32,877 nucleotides of DNA, from positions 1-32,877 of the forward strand of contig CASERW010000033.1 in NCBI GenBank assembly GCA_949290445.1, in the 5' to 3' direction. Below, one piece after another: positions 7,619-16,409 of this stretch (the stretch's first letter is position 1; each line of letters starts with the position of its first letter). The notes under the pieces are model-generated. The model worked only from the letters and a program-made list of their open reading frames with translations. It made no database searches and was not told the DNA's origin. This stretch comes from Aeriscardovia aeriphila (GTDB lineage Bacteria > Actinomycetota > Actinomycetes > Actinomycetales > Bifidobacteriaceae). A program made the translations under genes and the position numbers.

Positions 7619-9595
7619 ATGGTTGTGAGCTTTACCTACCCTCTCGGTAAACGAGTCGACTACTCGCGCAAACTCGTTGCCGCAACGCTCTTCTCCGACC
7701 ACATGGTGTTGCAACGAAACACAGAGATTCGCGTCTTCGGCTGGGCCAATGACGGCTGGGATGTTGAAGCAAGCCTCTCAGGTGAAGGCATCGATGTTAC
7801 CGCTCACGCCATCGTCGACCCGCGCGGTAAGTTCACCGTCACCCTTCCCCCGCTCGACGCCTGCGGACCGCTTACTCTCACTCTCAGCAGCGAACAGTGC
7901 GAGGAAAAGTACGAGTTTCACGATGTGTGGGTCGGTGAAGTCTGGGTTGCAGCCGGCCAGTCGAATATGGAGTTCCGCCTCAAGGACAGTACGGGTGGAA
8001 AAGAACTGTGTGATAATCCTGAGCCAGACTGGGAGAATATTCGCTACTTCGCAACTCCAGAAATTGGATGGTTCGACCCGCAGTTTGCTCAACGGGAGAA
8101 GAATAACGCCTGGCAGCCGGTGAACAAGGAGAGTATCAGCGGCGACCTTTCGGCAGTCGGCTTCCATATGGCTCGCGTTTTGCACGAAAAGCTTGGTATC
8201 GCGGTCGGTTTGCTGGAATGCTATGTGGGCGGCTCGTCGGCAAGCAGCTGGATTAGCACAGCGCGGCTCAAGGACGACCCTCGCGGTCAGCGCTACATTG
8301 ACGAGTACGCTGAGCAGATGATCGGCGTTACCGGCGAAAGCTGGATCGAGAAGACTGCCGAATGGCAGAAGGTTTTCGACCAGTGGAATGCGGATGTTGC
8401 CCAGCTCAAGGAGCAAGAGCCAGACGTGTCCATGGAGCGCATCACCGAGAAGTTTGGCCCATGCCCGTGGCCTCCTCCTGCTGGCCCATACTCCAAGTAT
8501 CGACCTGGCGGAACGGTGGAGAGCATGCTCGAGCGTATCGCCGGCTACTCTGCCCGTGGCGTGTTGTGGTACCAGGGTTCTGCTGATGAGAACCGTTCTG
8601 AGGATTACCGTTGGCTACTCACCGAGCTCATCACCTCCTGGCGCGAGCTGTGGCAGAGCAATGATATGGCGTGGATTATCGGCCAGCTTCCTCGCTTCGT
8701 TGACATTGACGAATGGCGTAAGCCTCGCAACCCGAGCACGTGGAGTCGCTTGCGCGCAGCCCAGATGAATATTGGTCAGGATTTCGACTTCACCGAGTCT
8801 GACCTGTCCGGCGAACTGACCAATAATCTATCCGGCGAACTGACAAGTAATCTATCCGGCGAACTGACCAGTAATCTATCCGGCGAACTGACCGGTAACC
8901 TTTCCAACGACCTGTCGGGAAACCTCTCCGATGAGCCGCAGTCGCGCTTCGCCGCGCTTTACTCGGAGCATGAGGAAAAGCCAGCTGTTCACCTGAGCAA
9001 CGTTTACTGCTCAGTCAATCTCGACCAGGGCGAGTTCAACAATTTGCACCCTCTCGACAAGCGTCCTGTGGGCGAGCGCATGGCTGGTGTTGCGCTCACT
9101 CGCGTGTATGGCATGCCTCAATTCTCCTCGTACGGTCCGCGCGTGGTGAGTGTTATCTCGGGTCAATCCGCTCAGATTGGTGCAAACCCGGAGTTGTTGG
9201 CAATGGCACGCTCGCAAACCTCTGACCTTGCCTCTTCGCTGATCGTTGTGTTCTCGCAGCCGGTTCATTTCGACCACTATTATGACGAGAATGCTTTCAA
9301 ACCTCAGTCTGTGCTCGAGGATGCTCCGAAGCTCGCGAACACGGAGATGACGCGTAAACCGTCGGCTTCTGGTTTTGAAGTCGCTGGTGAGGATGGCATT
9401 TTCTACCCGGCACAAGCTGAGATTTTCACTGCCGACCACAACCTTTCTGTTGCCGTGCGTTCTGCTCTGTGTGCTCGGCCCGTAGCTATTCGCTACGGTT
9501 TCCGTAACTGGGGTCCAGCACCTCTGTTTGATGAGAAGCTCTCACCGGCAGCTCCGTTCTCGACTCTGCTCGATGCACGTTTTCGCGTGTTGTAA
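7619..9595 (+). CDS. Sialate O-acetylesterase-type SGNH hydrolase
   Basis: A 658-residue protein of the sialate O-acetylesterase (SASA) type. Blocks in order: LFSDHMVLQRN near the N-terminus, the nucleophile motif GQSNM at 113-117 (Ser115), WYQG at 317-320, and the catalytic His477 in HPLDKRPVGERM. The family removes O-acetyl groups from sialic acids or acetylated glycans, which bifidobacteria use when growing on mucin or milk sugars; the actual substrate here is inference. No signal peptide is visible, suggesting cytoplasmic action on imported sugars. The start at ATG 7619 has AGGGGA 5 nt upstream. A Leu-Ser-Gly-Glu-Leu-Thr octapeptide repeat (residues about 396-435) sits between the WYQG and His blocks and is not part of the usual fold. 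No nan or transporter genes are adjacent. Confidence 0.88.
   Translation: MVVSFTYPLGKRVDYSRKLVAATLFSDHMVLQRNTEIRVFGWANDGWDVEASLSGEGIDVTAHAIVDPRGKFTVTLPPLDACGPLTLTLSSEQCEEKYEFHDVWVGEVWVAAGQSNMEFRLKDSTGGKELCDNPEPDWENIRYFATPEIGWFDPQFAQREKNNAWQPVNKESISGDLSAVGFHMARVLHEKLGIAVGLLECYVGGSSASSWISTARLKDDPRGQRYIDEYAEQMIGVTGESWIEKTAEWQKVFDQWNADVAQLKEQEPDVSMERITEKFGPCPWPPPAGPYSKYRPGGTVESMLERIAGYSARGVLWYQGSADENRSEDYRWLLTELITSWRELWQSNDMAWIIGQLPRFVDIDEWRKPRNPSTWSRLRAAQMNIGQDFDFTESDLSGELTNNLSGELTSNLSGELTSNLSGELTGNLSNDLSGNLSDEPQSRFAALYSEHEEKPAVHLSNVYCSVNLDQGEFNNLHPLDKRPVGERMAGVALTRVYGMPQFSSYGPRVVSVISGQSAQIGANPELLAMARSQTSDLASSLIVVFSQPVHFDHYYDENAFKPQSVLEDAPKLANTEMTRKPSASGFEVAGEDGIFYPAQAEIFTADHNLSVAVRSALCARPVAIRYGFRNWGPAPLFDEKLSPAAPFSTLLDARFRVL
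8804..8923 (+). repeat. 24-bp tandem repeat inside the esterase gene
   Basis: Four near-identical 24-bp units (8804-8899) are followed by a degenerate fifth (8900-8923). They encode LSGELTNN, LSGELTSN, LSGELTSN, LSGELTGN, then LSNDLSGN. The period keeps the frame, so changes in copy number would lengthen or shorten a linker without killing the gene. Confidence 0.95.
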
Positions 9596-9712
9596 TCAGT
9601 CTTGCTAGTTGTGAGGAGAGGGAACTGTTCTGCGCTCTGTTCAGTGGCTGTCCTGGGCTTCTGACCGGAGAGTAGATGGTTTGTTCTCCTTGCTGCTAGC
9701 GAAGTGATGAAT

Positions 9713-9748
9713 GAGGATGCGAGAAACTCGCACATTCCTCGCGTCCTC
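9713..9748 (+). terminator. Stem-loop between the esterase gene and tRNA-Arg
   Basis: GAGGATGCGAG (9713-9723) pairs with CTCGCGTCCTC (9738-9748) with one G-U pair and a 14-nt loop. Only a short ATTT follows, so termination strength is uncertain. It would separate the esterase gene from the tRNA. Confidence 0.4.
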
Positions 9749-9772
9749 ATTTGCGCTACACTAAGTGAGTGC

Positions 9773-9845
9773 GCCCCGGTAGCTCAGTGGATAGAGCAGT
9801 GGACTTCTAATCCTCGTGTCGGGAGTTCGATTCTCCCTCGGGGCA
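9773..9845 (+). tRNA. tRNA-Arg (anticodon UCU)
   Basis: A 73-nt cloverleaf can be drawn: acceptor GCCCCGG pairs with TCGGGGC (last pair G-U), discriminator A. The D arm is GCTC-AGTGGATA-GAGC. The anticodon loop CTTCTAA gives anticodon TCT, which reads AGA/AGG Arg codons. The T arm is GGGAG-TTCGATT-CTCCC. CCA is not encoded. A TACACT hexamer at 9757-9762 is a candidate -10 box. No duplicate of the tRNA 3' end is seen in the window, so there is no visible attachment-site pair. Confidence 0.96.
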
Positions 9846-9860
9846 CGTAAAAACGTTGGA

Positions 9861-10166
9861 ATGACAACGATCTACGGTTCTTGTATCATTCTTGTTTGGC
9901 TTGTTTCGCATACGATTGCATACGATTGCCGTTTCAACATCTATCTGATTAATCCCATTCCTGTGACTTTCGACGGCGATGATCCCCGGGTGCGGGTTTT
10001 CTCGTCCAAAAAAGCGAGAGACGACTATGTGAAAGGGCCGTCTGGAGCCTGTGCACTCCCAGCGCGGATAGCCCACACATGGGTAAATGCCTATACTTGG
10101 GAGTACTCGCACACGGTGGACGATTATCTGCACCGATACCCGCAAAACGATCTACGCTGCCTGTGA
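9861..10166 (+). CDS. Hypothetical small protein downstream of tRNA-Arg
   Basis: An open frame of 101 residues from ATG 9861, with a weak TTGGA as binding site. It has a hydrophobic N-terminus (IILVWLVSHTIA) and then a soluble, aromatic-rich tail with KARDDYV and NAYTWEYSHTVDDYLHRYP. I do not recognise a family. A 10-bp perfect tandem duplication at 9908-9927 lies in codons about 16-23, and with one copy removed this frame would stop within a few codons. The N-terminal part may therefore be an accident of the duplication, and the real gene may start elsewhere or be broken. It could be a remnant of an element integrated next to the tRNA (inference). Confidence 0.35.
   Translation: MTTIYGSCIILVWLVSHTIAYDCRFNIYLINPIPVTFDGDDPRVRVFSSKKARDDYVKGPSGACALPARIAHTWVNAYTWEYSHTVDDYLHRYPQNDLRCL
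9908..9929 (+). repeat. 10-bp tandem duplication (unit GCATACGATT)
   Basis: GCATACGATT occurs at 9908-9917 and again at 9918-9927, followed by GC, giving 2.2 copies. It falls in the hypothetical ORF downstream of tRNA-Arg. Confidence 0.9.
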
Positions 10167-10286
10167 TTTTCGTCGCATAGTGCCCGGCCATTGGTGGAGC
10201 ACCATGTTGCAGAAACATCTCGCAACTGTTAAAACCGTAATAAGCAAAAGAGCACACAATTATGACGTGTATGAGGGGTGATCTTT

Positions 10287-10505
10287 ATGGGCTATTGGAT
10301 TGCTGCCGGGGGTTTGGTTTATCTCATGATGACGGCCGACCAGTGGGGCGGCCCTCACTGGCTGGTTGGTCTCGGTAATGGTATTTGTTCCTTGGCGGTC
10401 CCGACGGCGATCATCGCCCTCATCTGGTCTGCCTGTTATAACATGAGGACGAAGCCAACACATTCGGAGCCGTCCCACGATGACCAGCAGAAGAAAAATA
10501 AGTGA
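10287..10505 (+). CDS. Hypothetical small membrane protein
   Basis: A 72-residue protein starting at ATG 10287, supported by AGGGG 8 nt upstream. It has two hydrophobic stretches (about 2-18 and 33-50, the latter with SLAVPTAIIALIW) and a basic, hydrophilic tail ending QQKKNK, so it is probably a two-pass inner-membrane protein with its tail in the cytoplasm. I do not recognise a family. It is convergent with dnaG, only 43 bp away, and may belong with the preceding orphan ORF to a small accessory island between tRNA-Arg and dnaG. Confidence 0.55.
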   Translation: MGYWIAAGGLVYLMMTADQWGGPHWLVGLGNGICSLAVPTAIIALIWSACYNMRTKPTHSEPSHDDQQKKNK

Positions 10506-10548
10506 AGACAGTTCTGGCAGTTCTCTGCTGTTTCACCACACAAACTTC

Positions 10549-13197
10549 TTAGAATGCGGCGATATCCTCTTCATCCCCGTCTTGGTCGAAGGTAGGCGGA
10601 AGCATATTCGGATCAATCGGCTGCACAGTCACTTCGCTGGACTGGACGCTATCGCTTTGTTGACCGCCATCGCTTGGCTGAGCCACGCCACTAGTAACCG
10701 GGGAATTCTCGCTCTGCTGAACAGGAGCAGCTAGCTGCGGGGCTTCGACCACGCGTGCCGCGCCCGCAGTAGTACGAGGAGCTGAACCGGCTGAAACAGC
10801 AGAAGGCACAACCTGGCTTTGCTGAACGGAAGCAATGCTGCTTTCCACCTGATGCAGCCAGCCGAGCTTGGGGTCAAACTTTTGCGGCTCAATATGCATC
10901 TGCTTCAAAGCAGCATTCATTTGAATACGCGCCGTCTCCAACGTGTTCACTTTTTGCAGCAATTGCAGCTGTTCCTCGGAGCTTGCTGCTCGCATTCTAT
11001 TCTTCAAACGCGCAATGCGCCCAGCATAGCCCGTGACAATCAAAGCCACAATCTGCTCGGTAATCCAGAACTGTTGTTCCGGGCTCACCTCGGGGAAGGT
11101 TTGTTCATGGCGCAGCTTGCTAATCTGCTCTTGCGAAGGAGCAGAAGCACCGGCAGCTCCAGCAGAAGAAGCGCCCGGCCCGCCGGCAGGTACAGCAGGC
11201 CCAGGCGCACCCGGCCCAGCAACGCCGGAACCACCGCGGCCACCAGCCGCGCCAGCGCCACCGCGCCCGCCAGGCCCACCACCAACACGAGCGCCGGGAA
11301 GCACACCGCGCTCGGACGAAGAATCAAAATCAAGCGGCAAACGCAGAACAATCAGCGCATTCACCACCGGTTCGAGAGCAGGGCCCACAGCCTTCCTTAC
11401 TGCGTGCTGCCAATCTGGAATCGGCATACCAACAGAAGGCAAAGCCCCCAACGACTTGAGGCGAGTGAAAAGTTCAGCGAAAACCGTGTGAGGGAAAAGG
11501 TCAGCCGCCATATAGTTTTCCCACAGATCAGCGTTCACTGCCTGAGGCATCTGCAGCAAACCGGCCAGAACCCACTGCTCATTCTCCGCCAGCGCATCAT
11601 GAACCAAGAAGCCGGACGCATTCGACCATGGCATCGCCACCTGCTGCACCGAAGAAAGTAGACGAGTGAAATACTCCCTATTCGACATCGACACATACGC
11701 CGGATTCGACGCATCCTCCAACGCCTTCTGCCACGGGCTCACTCGCGAGCTCGCATTCGAACGCCTCGGCCACTGGTAGTTTGACGAGTTGGCTGACGTT
11801 CCCGCAATCGAATGGTAAATGCGCATCACCGAATCACGGTCCATACCCGTAATCTTCGAAATGGTGAGAAGCATGCCCTCACGCGCCACGCTCGAACGCA
11901 CCGAGAGAATAATGCGCACTCCCCTATCCACCGCAGCACGCTGCTGCAGCTGATTGGAAAAATCGTAACCCGTCAACTGCTTGCGCAACACATACTCATG
12001 CAACGGCACAGGCTTGCTCGTATTCTGCGTGGAGAAGAGAGCACGCACCGCCTCATCTCCCCTTTGCAAACGCAGATCGCACGGGTCAAGGTTATCGGGG
12101 GCAACCACCACATAACTTTGCGTGAGCAGCTCCGAGTCAAACTGGTAGGTGCGCAACGCCGCCTTCTGCCCGGCTGCATCACCGTCGAAGGTAAAGTAGA
12201 TTCGCGCCGCAGGAGAGATCGCCCCTTCATGCGAATCCTCACTCATTCCTGCTAATCCGGAGAGGGAATCGTCGAGAACCAAACGGCGGATGATCTTTTG
12301 ATGGTTCATACCAAAAGCCGTACCGCAGGTCGCCACCGCCGTCTTAATACCGGCGAAATACATGGCCATCACATCGGTATAGCCCTCAACCACCACCACA
12401 TGGCGCGTTTTGAGAATGCTCTCCCTCGCCTTGTCGATACCAAAGAGAATTTGATCCTTGTGGTACAGCTGCGTGTCCGGCGTGTTGATGTACTTGGCTT
12501 CAATCTTGTCCTCGTCGTACAGCTTGCGCGCACCGAAACCCAGCGTCCTGCCAGTAATATCGCGAATCGGCCAGGTCAGACGTCCGCGGAAATAGTCGTA
12601 CACGCCGTTATTGCCTTGGCGAGCGACACCAGCATCCACCATTTCCTTGTAGGTAAAGCCCTTGGAAGCCAAGTAGCGCACCAAATTGTCCCAGCCGAGC
12701 GGCGCATAACCGCAGCCAAACTCCTCACCTTGAGCCTTGGTAAAGTTGCGTCCGGCGAGCAGCTGGCGGGCTGGCAGGGCTTCGTCGCTGAAAAGATTAC
12801 CAGCAAAGAATTTTTGGGTCTCCTCGCACACTTGCAACAGGCGCGAACGTGGCGAGCCTAACCTCTGCGGATTGGCAGAGTTACCGCGCGGGGTTTCGTA
12901 ATGCAAAGTGATGCCGTATTTATCGGCGAGAATCTCCACCGCATCGGCGAAACCGACAGAATCGCGTTCTTCGATATAGCCGAAAACGTCACCGCCTTTA
13001 CCGCAGCCGAAGCAGTGCCAGGTTCCCATACTCGGGCGCACAGCGAAGGATGGTGTTTTTTCGTCATGGAAGGGACAGAGGCCCATGTATTCGCCCGCCC
13101 CAGATCGGCGTAATTGCACGGTTTCACTGACGATCTCGTTGAGGTCAGCACGCTGGCGTACCAGCTCGATATCTTCTTGCTTGATTCGTCCTGTCAT
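10549..13197 (-). CDS. dnaG: DNA primase
   Basis: An 882-residue primase that makes RNA primers at the replication fork. The CHC2 zinc finger uses Cys41, His44, Cys62 and Cys65. The RNA-polymerase core follows, with the TOPRIM motif EGYTDVMAMY (Glu271) and the metal-binding FDGD (Asp338, Asp340). The chain is much longer than the roughly 600 residues common in the family. About 20 extra residues (SLSGLAGMSEDSHEGA) sit inside TOPRIM, a Gly/Pro/Ala-rich collagen-like linker lies at about 632-685, and a Gln/Ser/Val-rich tail precedes the acidic C-terminus. The start is ATG 13197, 2 bp after the dgt stop, so the two genes are co-transcribed; AAGGAC inside the dgt end is the likely binding site. 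Confidence 0.96.
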   Translation of the reverse strand: MTGRIKQEDIELVRQRADLNEIVSETVQLRRSGAGEYMGLCPFHDEKTPSFAVRPSMGTWHCFGCGKGGDVFGYIEERDSVGFADAVEILADKYGITLHYETPRGNSANPQRLGSPRSRLLQVCEETQKFFAGNLFSDEALPARQLLAGRNFTKAQGEEFGCGYAPLGWDNLVRYLASKGFTYKEMVDAGVARQGNNGVYDYFRGRLTWPIRDITGRTLGFGARKLYDEDKIEAKYINTPDTQLYHKDQILFGIDKARESILKTRHVVVVEGYTDVMAMYFAGIKTAVATCGTAFGMNHQKIIRRLVLDDSLSGLAGMSEDSHEGAISPAARIYFTFDGDAAGQKAALRTYQFDSELLTQSYVVVAPDNLDPCDLRLQRGDEAVRALFSTQNTSKPVPLHEYVLRKQLTGYDFSNQLQQRAAVDRGVRIILSVRSSVAREGMLLTISKITGMDRDSVMRIYHSIAGTSANSSNYQWPRRSNASSRVSPWQKALEDASNPAYVSMSNREYFTRLLSSVQQVAMPWSNASGFLVHDALAENEQWVLAGLLQMPQAVNADLWENYMAADLFPHTVFAELFTRLKSLGALPSVGMPIPDWQHAVRKAVGPALEPVVNALIVLRLPLDFDSSSERGVLPGARVGGGPGGRGGAGAAGGRGGSGVAGPGAPGPAVPAGGPGASSAGAAGASAPSQEQISKLRHEQTFPEVSPEQQFWITEQIVALIVTGYAGRIARLKNRMRAASSEEQLQLLQKVNTLETARIQMNAALKQMHIEPQKFDPKLGWLHQVESSIASVQQSQVVPSAVSAGSAPRTTAGAARVVEAPQLAAPVQQSENSPVTSGVAQPSDGGQQSDSVQSSEVTVQPIDPNMLPPTFDQDGDEEDIAAF

Positions 13198-13199
13198 AT

Positions 13200-14555
13200 T
13201 TACTGTGCGTCCTTACCCACATACCGAGCTGACTGCTGTTCCATAAACGTCGACGTTTCAAAAACATCATGATGCAAGCGCAAAGCTGAATTATCCGTCA
13301 AACTTGCCACCTGATCGATTGCCACGCGCAACCGCTCCCCATCGTTGTTTGCCTGCGCCCAGTCTGCCGCAAACTCGGGCTCCAGGAAGGGCGACGGCTT
13401 CTCCCCTTTTTCCATGAGAAGCGAGACGAGGTCTTGAATGACTTGCAGCTGGTAGCGATGGTAGTAGAGCTCTTCGCGCGGCTGCATGACGTAGTGCACG
13501 GCAATGCCTTTCATCGCAATAATCTCGTACTCCGTCTCTTCAGGGATGACAAGGCTCGCCGAATAGCGCGTCAGGGGGTCGTTACCGTAGGTGTCGCGCG
13601 TCGCCTGCTCCACACTCGAGCAGAACCGGCCGATCAAGCTGCTGGTCAAGTTTTTGAGCGCGGCCAGAGAGCGCCTGGTCGCCCGATAATCCAGCCCGTC
13701 TTTCCACGCTTCGAGGCGTGCTAATCTCAGGTAAGCCTGCGTGAGCTTTTCGGCTTTCCACTTTTTGCCGTACCAGTTTTGAGTGTCCTCAATGATGCGC
13801 TCCAGATTATCAACCTGGACCACGTCTGCCAGCGAGCACAAGTTCATCACCACTGCATCCTCTACGTCATGCACGCTGTAGGCGATGTCGTCGGCCAGAT
13901 CCATGACTTGGCCTTCCATCGGCTTGATCACATGCCCAGGTATGCTTGCCGGCGCATCACGCCTGAGCCAGCGGAAAGCTTCTTCGTCATCAGGATAGAT
14001 GCAGAATTTGAGCGAGCGAGCATCGGTAGAAAACTCAGGAGCTTGAGCATACGTCCACGGGTATTTCACCGTCGCGTCGAGGGCTGCTCGTGTGAGGTTC
14101 ACTCCGGCTGGCTTGCCGTCAGGGAAGAAAACTTTGGGCTCGAGGCGCGTGACGATGCGGAAGGTTTGAGCATTGCCTTCGAAACCACCAATGGCGGTGG
14201 CAATCTGGGCGAGGGCCTTCTCTCCGTTGTGGCCGAACGGTGGATGGCCCAGGTCGTGAGCTAAGCAGGCGCAGTCCACTACGTCCGGGTCGAGGCCAAG
14301 GGCTTCGCCAATTTGACGGCCGATTTGTGCCACTTCCAGCGAGTGAGTGAGGCGGGTGCGTACGAAGTCGTCCGTGCCGGCAGTTTGAATCTGGGTTTTC
14401 GCGCCGAGCCTGCGCAGTGCGGAGGAGTGGATGAGGCGTGCGCGGTCGCGTTCGAACTCGGTTCGCTCTTGCGATTTCGCCGATTCGGGCGCCCAACGCT
14501 GCTCGTCCGCGTCAGAGTACCCCTCTAAACGGATTCGGTCAGCTGCTGTTGGCAT
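13200..14555 (-). CDS. dgt: Deoxyguanosinetriphosphate triphosphohydrolase-like dNTPase
   Basis: A 451-residue HD-domain enzyme that hydrolyses dNTPs to nucleoside and triphosphate, tuning nucleotide pools. Motifs: ERDRARLIHSSALRRLGAKTQ, the HD ligands in RTRLTHSLEVAQ and LAHDLGHPPFGHNGE, then DDIAYSVHDVEDA. The start is taken as ATG 14555 because AAAGGAGG lies 4 nt upstream; an in-frame GTG at 14570 overlaps that site and is rejected. It is paired with dnaG downstream (2-bp gap), an arrangement common in actinobacteria. The 14556-14731 stretch upstream carries its promoter region, but no box stands out. Confidence 0.93.
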   Translation of the reverse strand: MPTAADRIRLEGYSDADEQRWAPESAKSQERTEFERDRARLIHSSALRRLGAKTQIQTAGTDDFVRTRLTHSLEVAQIGRQIGEALGLDPDVVDCACLAHDLGHPPFGHNGEKALAQIATAIGGFEGNAQTFRIVTRLEPKVFFPDGKPAGVNLTRAALDATVKYPWTYAQAPEFSTDARSLKFCIYPDDEEAFRWLRRDAPASIPGHVIKPMEGQVMDLADDIAYSVHDVEDAVVMNLCSLADVVQVDNLERIIEDTQNWYGKKWKAEKLTQAYLRLARLEAWKDGLDYRATRRSLAALKNLTSSLIGRFCSSVEQATRDTYGNDPLTRYSASLVIPEETEYEIIAMKGIAVHYVMQPREELYYHRYQLQVIQDLVSLLMEKGEKPSPFLEPEFAADWAQANNDGERLRVAIDQVASLTDNSALRLHHDVFETSTFMEQQSARYVGKDAQ

Positions 14556-14731
14556 AGCTCCTCCTTTCACGCTGTGGGGCGCTCGCGCGGTTGAACACCT
14601 GCCCCTCCCCTCTACCTAAAAACGAGGCGGGCGCGTGTTGCGCATATACGTCATGCTCGAGTGAGCCCCTCTTCTATTCTCTCGCAAAAAATCGATTCGA
14701 ACAGATTTTCTGTTGCGTTGTGGAAAAGCAG

Positions 14732-14751
14732 AGTAAACCCTACTGTTTACT
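14732..14751 (-). terminator. Hairpin just past the alr stop
   Basis: AGTAAAC (14732-14738) pairs perfectly with GTTTACT (14745-14751) across 6 nt. On the minus strand it is followed after a few bases by TTTT. This fits a weak intrinsic terminator for alr. Confidence 0.4.
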
Positions 14752-14759
14752 GCGTTTCG

Positions 14760-16286
14760 TCATTTGCCCAGAGCGATACCGGCGTGTTCGAGCATCATAA
14801 GATCAGCCTCGCTCAACACCTCACGCGCATTCTCGTAGATGCGTGGGAAGCGGGAGCCCAAGCGTGTCAAAATCTCATAGGTGATGGTGTTCGCACTTGC
14901 TGCCCATTCCTCGAGGTTGGGTTCACCATACTCGCTGCCGCGGCCAGGGCCAAAGAGCAGGACGGTCGAGCCTTCGCGAATCTGGGAAAGGAGGGACTGA
15001 TAATCTGAAGCGCTTAATTCAACTAGATTGCCAGAATGATCGCGAATTTCCACCGTTTCCGCAGACAAGGCGAGCATAAATTGGTCCATGCACACCCTAC
15101 CGGCAACATGAGCGATGACACTGGCCGCACTACCATCAGCAAGGCGTACAGTTCCCAGCAAAACCGGGCCACCTTGATGCTCGGTGTGCTGCCAGCCTTG
15201 CTCGTTGAAGCCAGAGGCGGAACGGGGAATGCCGTCGGAGTAGCCTACCGGGACGATGGCCAATAATGACTCATGCTGTGTGATATAAGTACGCCCGTAG
15301 CCAATCGCATGGTTGGCCGGAAGAGTGCGGACCGTCGCCAGCTGAGCTTGCAGGCGAAGAGCGGGCTTCAAGCCATAAGCCAAGCCCAACCCCATTGCAG
15401 GGTCGGCACTGTAACCATAAATTCCAATGCCGGGGCGAACCATGTCCAAGCTGATTTCGGGGCGGGTCAAACTGGCCGCAGTATTGGCCAAGTGACGCAC
15501 GGAAGGGGTAAGGCCAGCTTGATCCAGCTGCTCGCTGAACCACTGGTAAGTGTTAATCTGCTCATCAGTCGAGGCGACGGAGAGCGGGTCATCTGGCACA
15601 TCGGCGACGGCAAGGTGGCTAAATTGGCCGACCAGCAGCAACGGCTTGTCAGCAACCTCATCAGCAGGGTCGTTGGACGCGAGCTTTTTCAACAGGTCAA
15701 GCGCTTCAGGCAAGGCTTGTGGGGTGAACCCATTGCGCCCAAAGCCGGTGTCGCATGCCACGTGAATGCGCACGCGCTGGCCAATCTCATGAGCAAGCTC
15801 AGCAAGCTGGCGAATCTGAGAGAGCGTACTCACCGAAAAATCAATGTCGGCGCGGGCAATAGTGGCGAGGTCTTCCGTAGCCGTCCACATCCAGGTGATC
15901 ATATGCGCGCGGTCAGCGCCGATACCAGCCTCACGCAAAATAAGGAGATCATGCGGCTGAGCAGCTCCAAACCAGGTCGAGCCACCGGCAAGAGCGGCAA
16001 GAGCGGTAGGCAGGAAGCCGTGGCCGTAACCGTTGGCTTTGATCACTGTGAGAACTTGCGCATTATTGTTGCGCTCGCGCAGGCTGCGCACGTTGTCGCG
16101 AATGGCAGCAAGGTCAACAATGATCTGAGCTGGGTAGCGAGTGGTGGCCTGCGGGTAAGAGTTGTCAACAGGGATGAAATCGAGTGCGCGCTCACCATGG
16201 GAGGTGTGAGAAAGATTATCAGAGTGCATTTCCTCGTGCATGAAACTATCCGTGTCGCCCGAGTCCTGAGCTTGCTGTGTACGCAT
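14760..16286 (-). CDS. alr: Alanine racemase
   Basis: A PLP-dependent racemase making D-alanine for peptidoglycan. The conserved core starts with YPAQIIVDLAAIRDNV. The PLP lysine lies in VIKANGYGHG, where the more usual motif is KADAYGHG. The RHLANTAAS, DMVRPGIGIYGY, AIGYGRTY, VPVGYSDG and GRVCMDQFM blocks follow, including the second-domain catalytic Tyr. ATG 16286 gives 508 residues. The first 50 or so are hydrophilic and His/Ser/Asp-rich, not part of the usual fold, and an upstream GTG at 16355 would add 23 more. No start has a good binding site, so the N-terminus is uncertain. The gene is divergent from the gluconokinase-CoaX fusion. One CTGATAATCT word lies near each end of the gene (14997 and 16213). 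Confidence 0.93.
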   Translation of the reverse strand: MRTQQAQDSGDTDSFMHEEMHSDNLSHTSHGERALDFIPVDNSYPQATTRYPAQIIVDLAAIRDNVRSLRERNNNAQVLTVIKANGYGHGFLPTALAALAGGSTWFGAAQPHDLLILREAGIGADRAHMITWMWTATEDLATIARADIDFSVSTLSQIRQLAELAHEIGQRVRIHVACDTGFGRNGFTPQALPEALDLLKKLASNDPADEVADKPLLLVGQFSHLAVADVPDDPLSVASTDEQINTYQWFSEQLDQAGLTPSVRHLANTAASLTRPEISLDMVRPGIGIYGYSADPAMGLGLAYGLKPALRLQAQLATVRTLPANHAIGYGRTYITQHESLLAIVPVGYSDGIPRSASGFNEQGWQHTEHQGGPVLLGTVRLADGSAASVIAHVAGRVCMDQFMLALSAETVEIRDHSGNLVELSASDYQSLLSQIREGSTVLLFGPGRGSEYGEPNLEEWAASANTITYEILTRLGSRFPRIYENAREVLSEADLMMLEHAGIALGK

Positions 16287-16409
16287 GCCTTCTATTGTGC
16301 CTCGAGGTGAGGTTGTGCCACGCGAAACAGCAGACTCGCCCGCGCTGGCCTTCACATTTTATTCAGCTTTGGGCAAGCGTTATCAGTTTTCCACCACAAA
16401 CGCTCATTA

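Noticed and set aside
14690-14715. A CGAAC half-site resembling an actinobacterial SOS box upstream of dgt
   Set aside because: Only one half matches; the second half reads TTTCT instead of GTTCG.
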